This document shows, one piece after another, positions 56,507-64,000 of a stretch of 64,000 bases of DNA. The notes under the pieces were generated by a model, which saw only the letters and a program-made list of their open reading frames with translations, searched no databases and had not been told where the DNA came from. This stretch comes from JAJPIG01 sp035531675. Lineage in GTDB: Bacteria > Desulfobacterota > Binatia > Binatales > Binataceae. The stretch covers positions 17,093 through 81,092 of the forward strand of contig DATKSL010000008.1 of assembly GCA_035531675.1 (NCBI GenBank), in the 5' to 3' direction. The first letter of the stretch is position 1, and each line of letters begins with the position of its first letter. Position numbers and translations under genes: made by a program.

Positions 56507-57940
56507 GTGATGGCGCAACGTAAACGCAGACGATGGTTTTTCACGATCGCGGCATCATTGTTTCTGATCTCCCTGATGATCGCCGAGGTCGCCGTGCGCC
56601 GCGCGCAGGCCCTGCCCAACGACACTTACAAGGAACTCCAGACCTTCGCCAACGTCCTGACCATCGTGCAGAAGAATTACGTCGAGCCGGTCTCGACCAA
56701 GGACCTGATCAACGGCGCGATCACCGGGATGCTGGCGTCGCTCGATCCGCATAGCGCCTATCTCACCCCCGACCTCTATCGCGACCTGCAGGTTGAAACC
56801 CGCGGCAGCTTCGGCGGCCTCGGTATCGAGATCACCATCCGCAACGGCATCCTGACCGTGGTCTCGCCCATCGAGGACACGCCCGCCTACAAGGCCGGCG
56901 TCAAGCCCAACGACCAGATCGTCAAGATCAACAGCGAGTTCACCAAGGACATGACCCTGAGCGACGCGGTCAAGCTGATGCGCGGGCCGAGCGGCAGCAA
57001 GGTCACACTGACGCTGCATCGCGAGCGGCTGCCCGAGCTGTTCACGGTCACCCTCACCCGCGAGGTGATCAAGATCGCCTCGGTCAAGGATAAGGCCGTC
57101 AAGGACGGCTACGCCTACATCCGCATCAGCACCTTCCAGGATGGCACTGCGCCGGCGGTGCAGAAGGCGCTCGATCGTTTCGCCAAGCGCGACGGCGGCC
57201 ACGTCAAGGGTCTGGTGCTGGATTTGCGCGACGATCCGGGCGGCCTGCTCGACCAGGCGGTGCGGGTGGTCGATGAGTTCATCAATGGCGGCTTGATCGT
57301 TTACACGCAGGGCCGCAGCGAGAGCCAGGAACAGAAATATTTCGCCCACAAGAAAAAAGACTTCTACAGCTACCCGATGGTGGTGCTGGTGAACGGCGGC
57401 AGCGCCAGCGCCAGCGAAATCGTTGCCGGCGCGCTGCAGGACCAGGGCCGCGCCATCGTCGAGGGCACGCAGACCTTCGGCAAAGGCTCCGTGCAGACCA
57501 TCCTGCCGCTCGACGATCACTCGGCGCTGCGGCTCACCACCGCGCGCTACTTCACGCCCAACGGCCGCTCGATCCAGGCGGTCGGGATCACGCCCGACGT
57601 GACCGTCGAGCCGCCCAAGCCGACGCTCGCGATGCTGCTCGGCAAGGGCTTGCACCTCGACGAAAATCCCGAGGTGCGCGAGAGCGAGCTGCTGCATCAT
57701 TTCAAGAACGGACAGCACGGCGTGCTGAAGCTCAAGCCCTCGACCAAGCAACCATCGGCGCCGACCCAGGGCCAGCCGGATGAGGGCGCGCAGGGCGAAG
57801 CCCCCAACGGCAAGAAACAGAAGGACGTCCAGCTCGATAAAGCGATCTATATCCTGCAGCACTGGAGCTCTTACAAGACCGACCTCGCCCGCAACGAAGC
57901 CAACCAGGCGACCGCCACGACCACGGCCAAAGCGCAGTAA
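56507..57940 (+). CDS. ctpA: S41-family C-terminal processing protease (CtpA)
   Basis: The 477-residue protease has an N-terminal membrane anchor or signal (about 10-28) and a PDZ domain (about 105-180, GLGIEITIRNGILTVVSPIEDTPAYKAGVKPNDQI). The S41 catalytic domain carries Ser in GGSASASEIVAGAL and Lys in FGKGSVQ. The C-terminus is a Gln/Pro/Lys-rich tail. GTG 56507 and ATG 56510 are both possible starts. It processes periplasmic proteins. Neighbouring lgt and tlpA support an envelope role. Confidence 0.94.
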   Translation: MMAQRKRRRWFFTIAASLFLISLMIAEVAVRRAQALPNDTYKELQTFANVLTIVQKNYVEPVSTKDLINGAITGMLASLDPHSAYLTPDLYRDLQVETRGSFGGLGIEITIRNGILTVVSPIEDTPAYKAGVKPNDQIVKINSEFTKDMTLSDAVKLMRGPSGSKVTLTLHRERLPELFTVTLTREVIKIASVKDKAVKDGYAYIRISTFQDGTAPAVQKALDRFAKRDGGHVKGLVLDLRDDPGGLLDQAVRVVDEFINGGLIVYTQGRSESQEQKYFAHKKKDFYSYPMVVLVNGGSASASEIVAGALQDQGRAIVEGTQTFGKGSVQTILPLDDHSALRLTTARYFTPNGRSIQAVGITPDVTVEPPKPTLAMLLGKGLHLDENPEVRESELLHHFKNGQHGVLKLKPSTKQPSAPTQGQPDEGAQGEAPNGKKQKDVQLDKAIYILQHWSSYKTDLARNEANQATATTTAKAQ

Positions 57941-58038
57941 ACCTCGGCGGGAAGCGTCGCCGCCGCGCTCCCGACAGGCAGCGCGGCCACGCGGCGGAGG
58001 CCGGCCGGCGCCGTATCGCCGCCGCCGCCCCACCCTGC

Positions 58039-58044
58039 TAGATT
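58039..58044 (+). promoter_or_regulatory. -10 element for a leaderless xseA transcript
   Basis: TGCTAGATT is an extended -10 (TG, one base, TAGATT) ending 8 bases before the xseA ATG at 58053. No Shine-Dalgarno precedes the ATG. Confidence 0.45.
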
Positions 58045-58052
58045 CGCCCTCG

Positions 58053-59474
58053 ATGGACGGGCAGCTCGAGTTCACGCTCAAGGATCCGCGGCGCGGGGCG
58101 CTCAGCGTCACCCAGTTGGTGCGCAGCGTGCGCGAGACGCTCGAGCTGAACCTCGACCAGTGCTGGGTGGTGGGCGAGGTTTCCAACGCCCGCCCCGCGG
58201 CCTCGGGACATTTCTATTTCACCCTCAAAGACGCGCACAGCGCGATCAACGTCGTAATGTTTCGGGCGGCCTTTCGCCGCGTGCGGTTCGCGGTCGAAGA
58301 CGGCATGAAGATCGTCGTGGGCGGGCGCGTCAGCCTGTACGAGGCGCGCGGCACGCTGCAGTTCTATGCCGAAGAACTTGAGCCGCGCGGGCTCGGCGCG
58401 CTGCAGCTCGCCTTCGAGCAATTGAAGGAACGCCTGCAGCGCGAAGGGCTGTTCGACGCCGCACGCAAACGGCCGCTGCCGTTTCTGCCGCGCACCATCG
58501 GCATCGTCACGGCGCTCAGGGGCGCGGGCTTGCGCGACATGCTGACCATCATCGAGGCGCGCTTCCCGAACGTCCACCTGATAATCCGTCCGGCCCCGGT
58601 GCAGGGCGCCGCGGCGGCGGGCGCGATCGCGGCGGCGATTGCGGATCTCAATCGCGACCGGCGCGCCGAAGTTATCATCGTCGGCCGTGGCGGCGGCTCG
58701 CTCGAGGATCTGTGGGCTTTCAACGAAGAGCGGGTCGCGCGCGCGATCTATCAATCGGAAATCCCGGTAATCAGCGCGGTCGGCCACGAGATCGATTACA
58801 CCATCGCCGACTTCGTCGCCGACCGGCGCGCGCCCACCCCGACCGCGGCCGCCCAGATGGTCGTGCCGGTCAGGACCGAGCTCGAGCTGAGGCTCGGCGA
58901 GGTCGGCACGGCGCTCAACGGCGCGATGAAGTCCCTCCTGAGCGGCGAGCGCCGCAACCTGCGCCATCTGGGGGCCCGCCTGCGCGACCCGCGCGCACTG
59001 GTCCGCCAGGCCGGCGCGCGGCTCGATGAAGCCGGCGCGGAACTCGACCACGCGATTGGCTTGCGGCTGGCGGCGACGCGCAGCCGCGTGCGCGAATTCA
59101 GCGGACGGCTGCGCGGCCCCGGCCCGCTGCTGCGAGAGTATCGCCGCATGATGGCGCGCCTGGCGCTCCATCTGGCCAAATCCGGCGGCGCCTGGACGGA
59201 ACGGACCGCGACCATCGTGGAGCGATCCTCTAACGTGCTAGGCGAACGGACGCGCGCCGTGGTCAGTGCCGATCGGCGCCGCGTCGCGGAGTTGGCGGGT
59301 CGGCTCGACGCGCTGTCGCCGTTGCGATGCCTGGAGCGCGGCTATGCCGCGGTGGTCAACCGGCGCGACGGGCGGCGGGTGACGGAGGCGGCCGCGGTCG
59401 AGGTCGGCGACGAGCTCGATATCCGGCTGCGGAGCGGACGGCTGCGCGCCCGCACCACGGACCGTGAGGTGTGA
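58053..59474 (+). CDS. xseA: Exodeoxyribonuclease VII large subunit
   Basis: XseA is the catalytic subunit of ExoVII, which degrades single-stranded DNA from both ends. The 473-residue protein has an N-terminal OB domain (about 10-105, WVVGEVSN and SGHFYFTLKD) and a catalytic region with IGIVTALRGAGLRDML, GRGGGSLEDLWAFNEE and SAVGHEIDYTIADFVADRRAPTPTAAA. A long coiled-coil region and a C-terminal LRCLERGYAAV segment follow. The ATG at 58053 is chosen over an upstream open stretch. xseB follows after 3 bases. Confidence 0.96.
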   Translation: MDGQLEFTLKDPRRGALSVTQLVRSVRETLELNLDQCWVVGEVSNARPAASGHFYFTLKDAHSAINVVMFRAAFRRVRFAVEDGMKIVVGGRVSLYEARGTLQFYAEELEPRGLGALQLAFEQLKERLQREGLFDAARKRPLPFLPRTIGIVTALRGAGLRDMLTIIEARFPNVHLIIRPAPVQGAAAAGAIAAAIADLNRDRRAEVIIVGRGGGSLEDLWAFNEERVARAIYQSEIPVISAVGHEIDYTIADFVADRRAPTPTAAAQMVVPVRTELELRLGEVGTALNGAMKSLLSGERRNLRHLGARLRDPRALVRQAGARLDEAGAELDHAIGLRLAATRSRVREFSGRLRGPGPLLREYRRMMARLALHLAKSGGAWTERTATIVERSSNVLGERTRAVVSADRRRVAELAGRLDALSPLRCLERGYAAVVNRRDGRRVTEAAAVEVGDELDIRLRSGRLRARTTDREV

Positions 59475-59477
59475 ACG

Positions 59478-59789
59478 ATGGCGGCAGCAGTAAAGAGCAA
59501 AAAATTCGAAGATGAGCTCGTCGACCTCGAGCAGATCGTCGGTCGGATCGATTCGGGGGAGCTCTCGCTGGAAGAATCGATCGCGGCCTTCGAGCGCGGC
59601 GTCGCGCTGGTGCGCTCGCTCAACCATAAGCTCGACGAGATCGAGCGCAAGGTCGAAGTGCTGATCAAGACCGCCCAGGGTGACCTCAAGAGCGTGCCCT
59701 ACGAGGCCGGCGCGGGCGAGCCGGCGGCGGCAAAGGCTGGCGAACCGGCGGCGGACGACGCCGACAAGGATGACGATACGCCGTTTTGA
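59478..59789 (+). CDS. xseB: Exodeoxyribonuclease VII small subunit
   Basis: The 103-residue protein has the XseB helical hairpin: FEDELVDLEQIVGRIDSGELSLEESIAAFERGVAL and then CxxxL-like leucines up to residue 62, read at about 9-62. An acidic, Ala/Pro-rich tail (to residue 103) extends beyond the typical 80 residues. It follows xseA by 3 bases, so both subunits are translated together. The tail is low complexity and may be disordered. Confidence 0.95.
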   Translation: MAAAVKSKKFEDELVDLEQIVGRIDSGELSLEESIAAFERGVALVRSLNHKLDEIERKVEVLIKTAQGDLKSVPYEAGAGEPAAAKAGEPAADDADKDDDTPF

Positions 59790-59849
59790 TTAGTCCGCGA
59801 TCGCACCGCTCAAAACCCGGCTGATCTGCGGCCAGGACTTTCCCGCTCG

Positions 59850-60599
59850 ATGGCGACCCGGGCCAGACTCGATACCGAGATGACGCGCCGCGGACTGGCC
59901 GACAGCCGCGAGGGCGCCCAACGCCTGATAATGGCAGGCCGGGTGCGGGTCGACTCGCGGCCCGCCGCTAAGCCCGACCTGCGCGTCACCGCCGCCAGCG
60001 AAATAACCGTCCTGCCCGGGACTCGCGAGTATGCAAGCCGCGGCGCTCACAAGCTGATCGCGGCGCTGGATGGCTTCGGAATCGAGGTCGCCGGGCGCTC
60101 GGCGCTTGACGTGGGCGCCTCGAACGGCGGCTTCTCCGACATCCTGTTGCGGCGCGGCGTACAGCGCTTGATCGCACTCGACGTCGGCTACGGTCAGCTC
60201 GCCCCGCGGCTGCGTGCCGACCCGCGCGTCACGGTGCTCGATCGGACCAATATCCGCCTGGTCCGCGCCGAGGATTTGCCCTATCGCCCCGACCTGGTCG
60301 TGATCGACGTAAGCTTCATCTCGTTGCAGTTGGTGTTGCCGGTAGTGATTGAGATCGCGGCCACTCCGGCGGATATCGTGGCGCTGGTCAAACCGCAGTT
60401 CGAAGCCGGGCGCGCGCTGGTCGGCAAGGGCGGCGTAATCCGGCTGGACTCGGTTCGATACGCGACACTCGAAAAAATCCTTGCTTTTGCAAAGGAAATC
60501 GGACTCGACGTGGCCGGCTCGATCGAATCCCCGATCGCCGGCGCGAGCGGCAATCGCGAGTTCCTGGCCTGGTTCCGTAAATCACTCGATTTATGCTGA
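59850..60599 (+). CDS. tlyA: TlyA family rRNA (cytidine-2'-O)-methyltransferase
   Basis: The 249-residue protein joins an S4 RNA-binding domain (about 1-60, TRARLDTEMTRRGLADSREGAQRLI) to a Rossmann methyltransferase. DVGASNGGFSD is the SAM motif, RGAHKL precedes it, and VIDVSFISLQLVLP and LVKPQFEAGR hold later catalytic residues. TlyA methylates 16S and 23S rRNA at C1409/C1920 in mycobacteria, where loss gives capreomycin resistance. It sits after xseB, as in many genomes, although ispA and dxs that often lie between are missing. Confidence 0.92.
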   Translation: MATRARLDTEMTRRGLADSREGAQRLIMAGRVRVDSRPAAKPDLRVTAASEITVLPGTREYASRGAHKLIAALDGFGIEVAGRSALDVGASNGGFSDILLRRGVQRLIALDVGYGQLAPRLRADPRVTVLDRTNIRLVRAEDLPYRPDLVVIDVSFISLQLVLPVVIEIAATPADIVALVKPQFEAGRALVGKGGVIRLDSVRYATLEKILAFAKEIGLDVAGSIESPIAGASGNREFLAWFRKSLDLC

Positions 60600-60732
60600 A
60601 TCATCATATTTGTAGTTTACGCATCTTTATCGATGTGACGCTTGCGACGAACCGGTCTCAGCGTGATCCTGCTCCGACGACCAAACCGGCGCCGGGCGTC
60701 GCCCGAGATGTCTCCGCGAGCACACTTTCAGT

Positions 60733-60760
60733 TTGCTTCGTCTGCCCATTCGACTAACCT
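60733..60760 (+). promoter_or_regulatory. Candidate promoter of the LysM-protein gene
   Basis: TTGCTT at 60733-60738 and TAACCT at 60755-60760 are 16 bases apart, about 10-16 bases before the start codons at 60770/60776. The 170-base gap 60600-60769 holds no other recognisable element. Confidence 0.4.
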
Positions 60761-60769
60761 AGAAGGCCA

Positions 60770-61798
60770 GTGTTTATGCGTACCACGATCCGCAGCCGGG
60801 CTTCGGCGCGATGGGCGGGACGATTGCTGATAGCGATCCTCACCGCGAGTTGCGCCAGCGTCGCCCTGGCCCAGATCTCGGAGTACGACGAGCCGCCGCC
60901 CAGCGTTCATCCACACGCGCTGGCCAGGCCGGCGCCCGAAGAACCACAGGCGGCTCCGGCTCCGGATTATCGGGACCTCCCAAACCCCGCCCCGGTGCGC
61001 CACGCCGCCCCGGCCGCACGCAGCGTCGCGGCGCCCGCCTCGCGCAGCTCGTCACGCGGCACCGAATTCCCATACATCGTGCGGCCCGGCGATTCGCTCG
61101 GTTCGATCGCCGCGACCTTCGGCCTGGGCGCTCAGGATCTCGCCCGCGCCAATCATATCGGCATGGATACCGTCCTCATGACGGGCAAGACCCTGCGCAT
61201 CCCGAATCCGTTCGCGGCGCAGGTCCGCAGCCTGACTGCACAGGTCGACCAGCTCCGCGCGGCCGCCGCCAAGTCTGACGAGCTGGCCGCCGCGACGACG
61301 CTCAAGGGGCGCTCGAGCGACGAAAAACTCGAATCGCTCGCGGCCGATAACGCAGCACTGCGCAGCGAGACCGCGGCGCTGCCGCGCTGGCGCGGGACCG
61401 CGGTGACGTTCGCGATCGTCGCGCTGCTGATGTTCGGCGTGACGATGGTGACGCTGTTCGAGTGGTGGTTGTTGCGTCAGCGCTTCGCCGCGCTGGCCGC
61501 GGTCACCGACTCGTTGACCAACCTCGACCAGAAGTACAAGCGCATCATCGCCAAGGCCGAACTGCGCTTTCAGCAGATCTATGGACGGCGGCGCGCGCCC
61601 GGCGCCGAGACCCAGGAGCGGGTTCAGAGCGCCGAGGAGATCGAGATCGAACGACTCAACCACGAGCTCCGCGAGGCGCTCGAGCATCAACTCCGCCGCC
61701 TGGGCGTGGCGCCTTCGCGCCCGCGCCGCACCGGCCGCTGGCGCGAGGCGCTGGGCGACGTCGAGCCGCCGGTGGAAGCTCGCTCCGTACGGCGCTAA
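60770..61798 (+). CDS. LysM-domain protein with membrane segment
   Basis: The 342-residue protein has an N-terminal hydrophobic signal (about 18-34), a Pro/Ala-rich linker, and a LysM domain at about 100-148 (YIVRPGDSLGSIAATFGLGAQDLARANHIGMDTVLMTGKTLRIP pattern) that binds peptidoglycan. A coiled coil follows, then a single transmembrane helix (about 212-232, VTFAIVALLMFGVTMVTLFEWWLL) and a charged C-terminal coil. This places LysM and the tail on opposite sides of the membrane or cell wall. The start is GTG 60770 or ATG 60776. Likely an envelope-tethering or division-related factor; exact role unknown. Confidence 0.82.
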   Translation: MFMRTTIRSRASARWAGRLLIAILTASCASVALAQISEYDEPPPSVHPHALARPAPEEPQAAPAPDYRDLPNPAPVRHAAPAARSVAAPASRSSSRGTEFPYIVRPGDSLGSIAATFGLGAQDLARANHIGMDTVLMTGKTLRIPNPFAAQVRSLTAQVDQLRAAAAKSDELAAATTLKGRSSDEKLESLAADNAALRSETAALPRWRGTAVTFAIVALLMFGVTMVTLFEWWLLRQRFAALAAVTDSLTNLDQKYKRIIAKAELRFQQIYGRRRAPGAETQERVQSAEEIEIERLNHELREALEHQLRRLGVAPSRPRRTGRWREALGDVEPPVEARSVRR

Positions 61799-61852
61799 GC
61801 TGGGACCTGGCCCCCCGACTCGAAGATTATCGGGACACGAGAGGTTAATATC

Positions 61853-62050
61853 ATGATGCGAATCCTCATAGCCGGTGTCAGCGCCCTCGCACTGCTCGCG
61901 ATCCTCGGGATTACCGGCGCGCGCTATGCGGCGGTTCATGACAGCACCCCGGAATGCTGCCAGAAACATGAATCGTGCTGCCCGGGTTCCTCATGCTGCA
62001 AAGGCGGCAGCCACGCGCATTCCGCCCATTGCTCGATGATGCACGCCTGA
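61853..62050 (+). CDS. Small exported Cys/His-rich putative metal-binding peptide
   Basis: The 65-residue protein has an N-terminal hydrophobic helix (about 4-22) followed by a short tail. The tail carries three CC pairs (Cys35/36, 42/43, 48/49), a further Cys60, several His (39, 54, 56, 59, 64) and Met near the end. This is suited to binding Cu, Zn or Hg outside the membrane. It precedes another exported Cys/His protein and a DUF2231 membrane protein. I do not recognise a named family. The coding call rests on the signal-like N-terminus, position and residue composition. Confidence 0.7.
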   Translation: MMRILIAGVSALALLAILGITGARYAAVHDSTPECCQKHESCCPGSSCCKGGSHAHSAHCSMMHA

Positions 62051-62183
62051 GCGGCGACCGCACATCGGCTTTGGAGCTGAGACAGTTCGTCTATCACCGC
62101 GCGCCATACGGTGACGAAAATCCGCGGCGCGCTCCCCGACCGCCCCGGTCGGGGACATGGACAATGGAAGGGAGAAAAGATCG

Positions 62184-62543
62184 ATGGTTAAGAAGCTCAT
62201 CCTGGCAACCTTCGCGGTGACGCTGGCGATCGGCGGCGCCGGGCTGCTCTCGGCGGCCGAGACCTCGACCGTGACCGGCCATCTGCGCGACGGTTTCTGC
62301 TACACCATGATGGGGGCGCACGGCGCGAGCCATCATGCCTGCGCGGTCAAATGCGCCAAGGCGGGAATCCCGGTGATGCTGGTGCAGGACAAGACCGAGA
62401 AGGGCTACATCCTGCTGCCGCCCAAGGACGCCTCGGCGCTGCCGGCCGACGTGATCGATAAGATGGAGCAGGAAGTCACGCTCACCGGCCACGAGTTCAC
62501 CAAGAACGGCATCAGCTATTTCCAGGTCGAATCGGTAAAGTAG
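62184..62543 (+). CDS. Exported Cys/His protein, possible metal-binding
   Basis: The 119-residue protein has a Sec signal peptide (MVKKLILATFAVTLAIGGAG to about residue 25) and a small beta domain. The signature GHLRDGFCYTMMGAHGASHHACAVKCAKAG has Cys39, His46, His50/51, Cys53 and Cys57, with a GxPVMLVQDK strand after. Proteins with this D..C......H..C...C pattern are common in bacteria and their function is not established. The ATG at 62184 is chosen because GGGAG lies just upstream; a GTG-type extension would add 9 residues. The downstream DUF2231 gene starts 3 bases after its stop. Confidence 0.75.
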   Translation: MVKKLILATFAVTLAIGGAGLLSAAETSTVTGHLRDGFCYTMMGAHGASHHACAVKCAKAGIPVMLVQDKTEKGYILLPPKDASALPADVIDKMEQEVTLTGHEFTKNGISYFQVESVK

Positions 62544-62546
62544 CTC

Positions 62547-63029
62547 GTGTTGGGGGCCTTGCTGCCCGGGGTGGATCATCTCCAGAACATCCATCCCCTG
62601 CTGGTTCATTTTCCCATCGCGCTGTTACCGGCCGCGACGCTGACCTATTGCCTGGCGATCATCGGACGGCGTGATTCGTGGGCTTGGGCCGGCCTCTGGA
62701 TGCTGTCGCTGGGCGCTCTGGGAGCGGCTGCAGCGGTCGCCAGCGGACTGTGGGCAGCACCCGGTGTGATGCTGGCGGTGTCGGTCAAAGAGCATCTGCT
62801 GTATCCCCATCGAAACCTGATGCTGGCGGTGCTGGGTCTGAGCGTAGCGCTCACCGTCTGGGCGCTGATTGCGCGCCCGCTGCCGCGGCGCGGCCGCTAC
62901 GCGTTCATCGCGATGCTGATCGTGCTGGTCGCGATGATCGCCAAAGGCGCTGACTACGGCGGCCGGATGGTCTACGACTACAACGCCGGCGGCAACGCCT
63001 GCGGACAGCCAATCAATTTCTCGCGGTAG
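62547..63029 (+). CDS. DUF2231 family membrane protein
   Basis: The 160-residue protein has four to five hydrophobic segments and the DUF2231 opening HPLLVHFPIALLPAATL (about 16-32), a His and Pro rich first helix that in related proteins binds haem or metal. It continues with helices near 45-70, 88-108 and 116-135, and a final GGRMVYDYNAGGNACG loop. Start is GTG 62547. It lies 3 bases after the Cys/His exported protein and 2 bases before the lipoprotein gene, so this is one operon. Electron transfer or metal handling at the membrane is a guess from context. Confidence 0.85.
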   Translation: MLGALLPGVDHLQNIHPLLVHFPIALLPAATLTYCLAIIGRRDSWAWAGLWMLSLGALGAAAAVASGLWAAPGVMLAVSVKEHLLYPHRNLMLAVLGLSVALTVWALIARPLPRRGRYAFIAMLIVLVAMIAKGADYGGRMVYDYNAGGNACGQPINFSR

Positions 63030-63031
63030 GC

Positions 63032-63709
63032 ATGATGGATTCTGTGGATCGGCGGCGAAAGCCGGTGACGCCGGGCGCGCGACGCCTCGCGATCGCGCTG
63101 GCGGTCGCGGCACTGGCGATTGTCTGCCTCGTTAATTTCCCGGGCTGCGCGGCGCTGCACACTCCCGCCGCCGCTCCCGAAGCCTCGCCCGCGCCGATCG
63201 TGGCCGAGGCCACGCCCACGCCGACGACGCCGGGCGCCTCGGTCGACATCACCTACACTCACGCCGGCGATTACCTGGTCTCGTTCTCGGTGGTGAAGTA
63301 TTCCGGTACGCGGCTGCTGTCGACGCCAGGCATCGGCTCGAAACGCAACGCCTCGATCGTGCTGTTTCAGGGCGGCGTGCCAACCTGGAAGTTCGCCGCC
63401 AACAGCGGCCTGCTGGGCCATCTCGGCTTCGATAAGGACTTTGCCGTCGACAAGGTGGTCTACGGTCAGCTCCCCACGGGCTTCGTCGAGTCGATGCCGC
63501 CGTCGGGTCCGCCGGAACCACTCGAGCCCGGTCGCTTCTATATGTTCTCGGTCACGCGCCACTCGGGCGTCAGCAACTACGAGGCGGTGAAGGTGCTCGA
63601 TGACGGCAGCCTCGAGGGCTACGCCGCCGAGCCGATGGCCGGCAACAGCTTCGAGCTCTGCTGCAACGTCGCTTCCGATTTCATCAGCCCCGCCCAGCCG
63701 CTGCCGTAG
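63032..63709 (+). CDS. Putative lipoprotein of unknown function
   Basis: The 225-residue protein has a basic N-terminus, a hydrophobic helix (about 18-35) and a candidate lipobox NFPGC (Cys39), less canonical than usual. A Pro/Ala/Thr-rich linker up to about residue 70 leads into a beta-rich domain with no family I recognise. Two adjacent Cys (LCCNV) near the C-terminus could bond or bind metal. It closes the operon of exported Cys-rich proteins. lgt in this window would lipidate it. Confidence 0.7.
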   Translation: MMDSVDRRRKPVTPGARRLAIALAVAALAIVCLVNFPGCAALHTPAAAPEASPAPIVAEATPTPTTPGASVDITYTHAGDYLVSFSVVKYSGTRLLSTPGIGSKRNASIVLFQGGVPTWKFAANSGLLGHLGFDKDFAVDKVVYGQLPTGFVESMPPSGPPEPLEPGRFYMFSVTRHSGVSNYEAVKVLDDGSLEGYAAEPMAGNSFELCCNVASDFISPAQPLP

Positions 63710-63754
63710 CGCTCTGCTCCGTTGACCTGCGCGGGGTTGAGCCGGCGCCTGAGT

Positions 63755-63784
63755 TTGGATGGCGCCGCACTCGCGGCGTATAAG
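63755..63784 (+). promoter_or_regulatory. Promoter upstream of the last gene
   Basis: TTGGAT at 63755-63760 and TATAAG at 63779-63784 are 18 bases apart, a good sigma-70 match in this GC-rich DNA. The predicted transcript has a leader of about 85 bases before the ATG at 63876. Confidence 0.5.
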
Positions 63785-63875
63785 TGAGCCGAGCATCGCG
63801 CGTTGCGCGTTCCAACGTTCAGGACGCGATCAGGCTTGTGCGTGCCTGCCTCGATCGAAAAAAGGAGAAAGCAAA

Positions 63876-64000
63876 ATGCCCCGTCTGGCCGTGATCCCCC
63901 CGGAAAAGATGAACCCGGAACAACGCCAGGTGTACGAGGAGTCGGTCGCGCTCGGCACTCCCAACGGAACTTCGGGCGGGCCGTATACCGCTTATATCCG
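63876..64000 (+). CDS. Carboxymuconolactone decarboxylase-like protein, 3'-truncated by window edge
   Basis: Forty-one codons are visible from an ATG with an AAAGGAG site 7 bases upstream. The sequence RLAVIPPEKMNPEQRQVYEE followed by a Gly-rich GTSGGPYTAYI segment matches the opening of carboxymuconolactone decarboxylase/AhpD-like proteins. The active-site Cys region is beyond the window, so the call is based on the N-terminus only. A second member of the superfamily is at 28684-29277. Confidence 0.65.
   Translation, partial: MPRLAVIPPEKMNPEQRQVYEESVALGTPNGTSGGPYTAYI

Overview
The window is a GC-rich, gene-dense bacterial chromosome segment of 64 kb. No gap between genes exceeds about 270 bases. 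There are no insertion sequences, phage genes or CRISPR arrays. Nearly every gene is housekeeping, and the conserved clusters (pheA-hisC-tyrA-cmk-rpsA-ihfB, rpsO-pnp-M16 protease, thrS-infC-rpmI-rplT-pheS-pheT-ihfA-merR, xseA-xseB-tlyA) fit a proteobacterial-grade or deltaproteobacteria-like lineage such as Desulfobacterota or Binatota. That placement is inferred from gene content only; no rRNA gene is present.

Layout. 1-8.3 kb (+): end of miaA, accA, the aromatic amino acid genes pheA/hisC/tyrA, cmk, rpsA, ihfB and a HIT protein. 8.4-11.4 kb (+): a MoxR-like AAA ATPase paired with a VWA protein. 11.5-15.3 kb (+): rpsO, pnp and an M16 peptidase. 15.3-29.3 kb (mostly -): a secreted ASH-domain protein; an lrp-gltB-gltD glutamate synthase operon behind a palindromic operator candidate; then a redox and oxidation cluster read in the order selenoprotein redoxin, acyl-CoA dehydrogenase, muconolactone-isomerase-like protein, tandem nitroreductase. 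A YbjQ protein and an AhpD-like protein lie beside it. 29.4-35.4 kb (-): priA, tatA and an NtrC-type two-component pair. 35.6-39 kb (+): a glycosyltransferase with an unusual N-terminal domain, crcB and DUF190. 39-46.8 kb (-): the translation cluster and tRNA-Val(GAC). 46.9-49.5 kb (+): an AI-2E exporter-family protein and the CCA-adding enzyme. 49.6-52.6 kb: a secreted protein, an uncharacterised protein, a zinc-ribbon protein and an archaeal-type fructose-1,6-bisphosphate aldolase/phosphatase ending in a strong terminator. 52.7-54.9 kb (-): a compact dtd-DUF1285-trmL-2OG oxygenase operon. 55-64 kb (+): lgt, a TlpA thioredoxin, ctpA, xseA, xseB, tlyA, a LysM protein, a Cys/His-rich exported cluster and the start of a carboxymuconolactone-decarboxylase-like gene.

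The most notable observation is at 27057-28118 (-). Two open frames that look like separate or broken genes are one reading frame interrupted by a single in-frame TGA, placed exactly where a redoxin CxxC active site has its first Cys. A perfect 7-bp hairpin with a G-first loop follows it. This reads as a selenocysteine peroxiredoxin-like protein fused to a DsbD-alpha-like domain. Other highlights are an ATT start codon for infC with a perfect Shine-Dalgarno, several promoters placed so that the mRNA would be leaderless, a probable attenuator hairpin before pheS, and an archaeal-type gluconeogenic enzyme.
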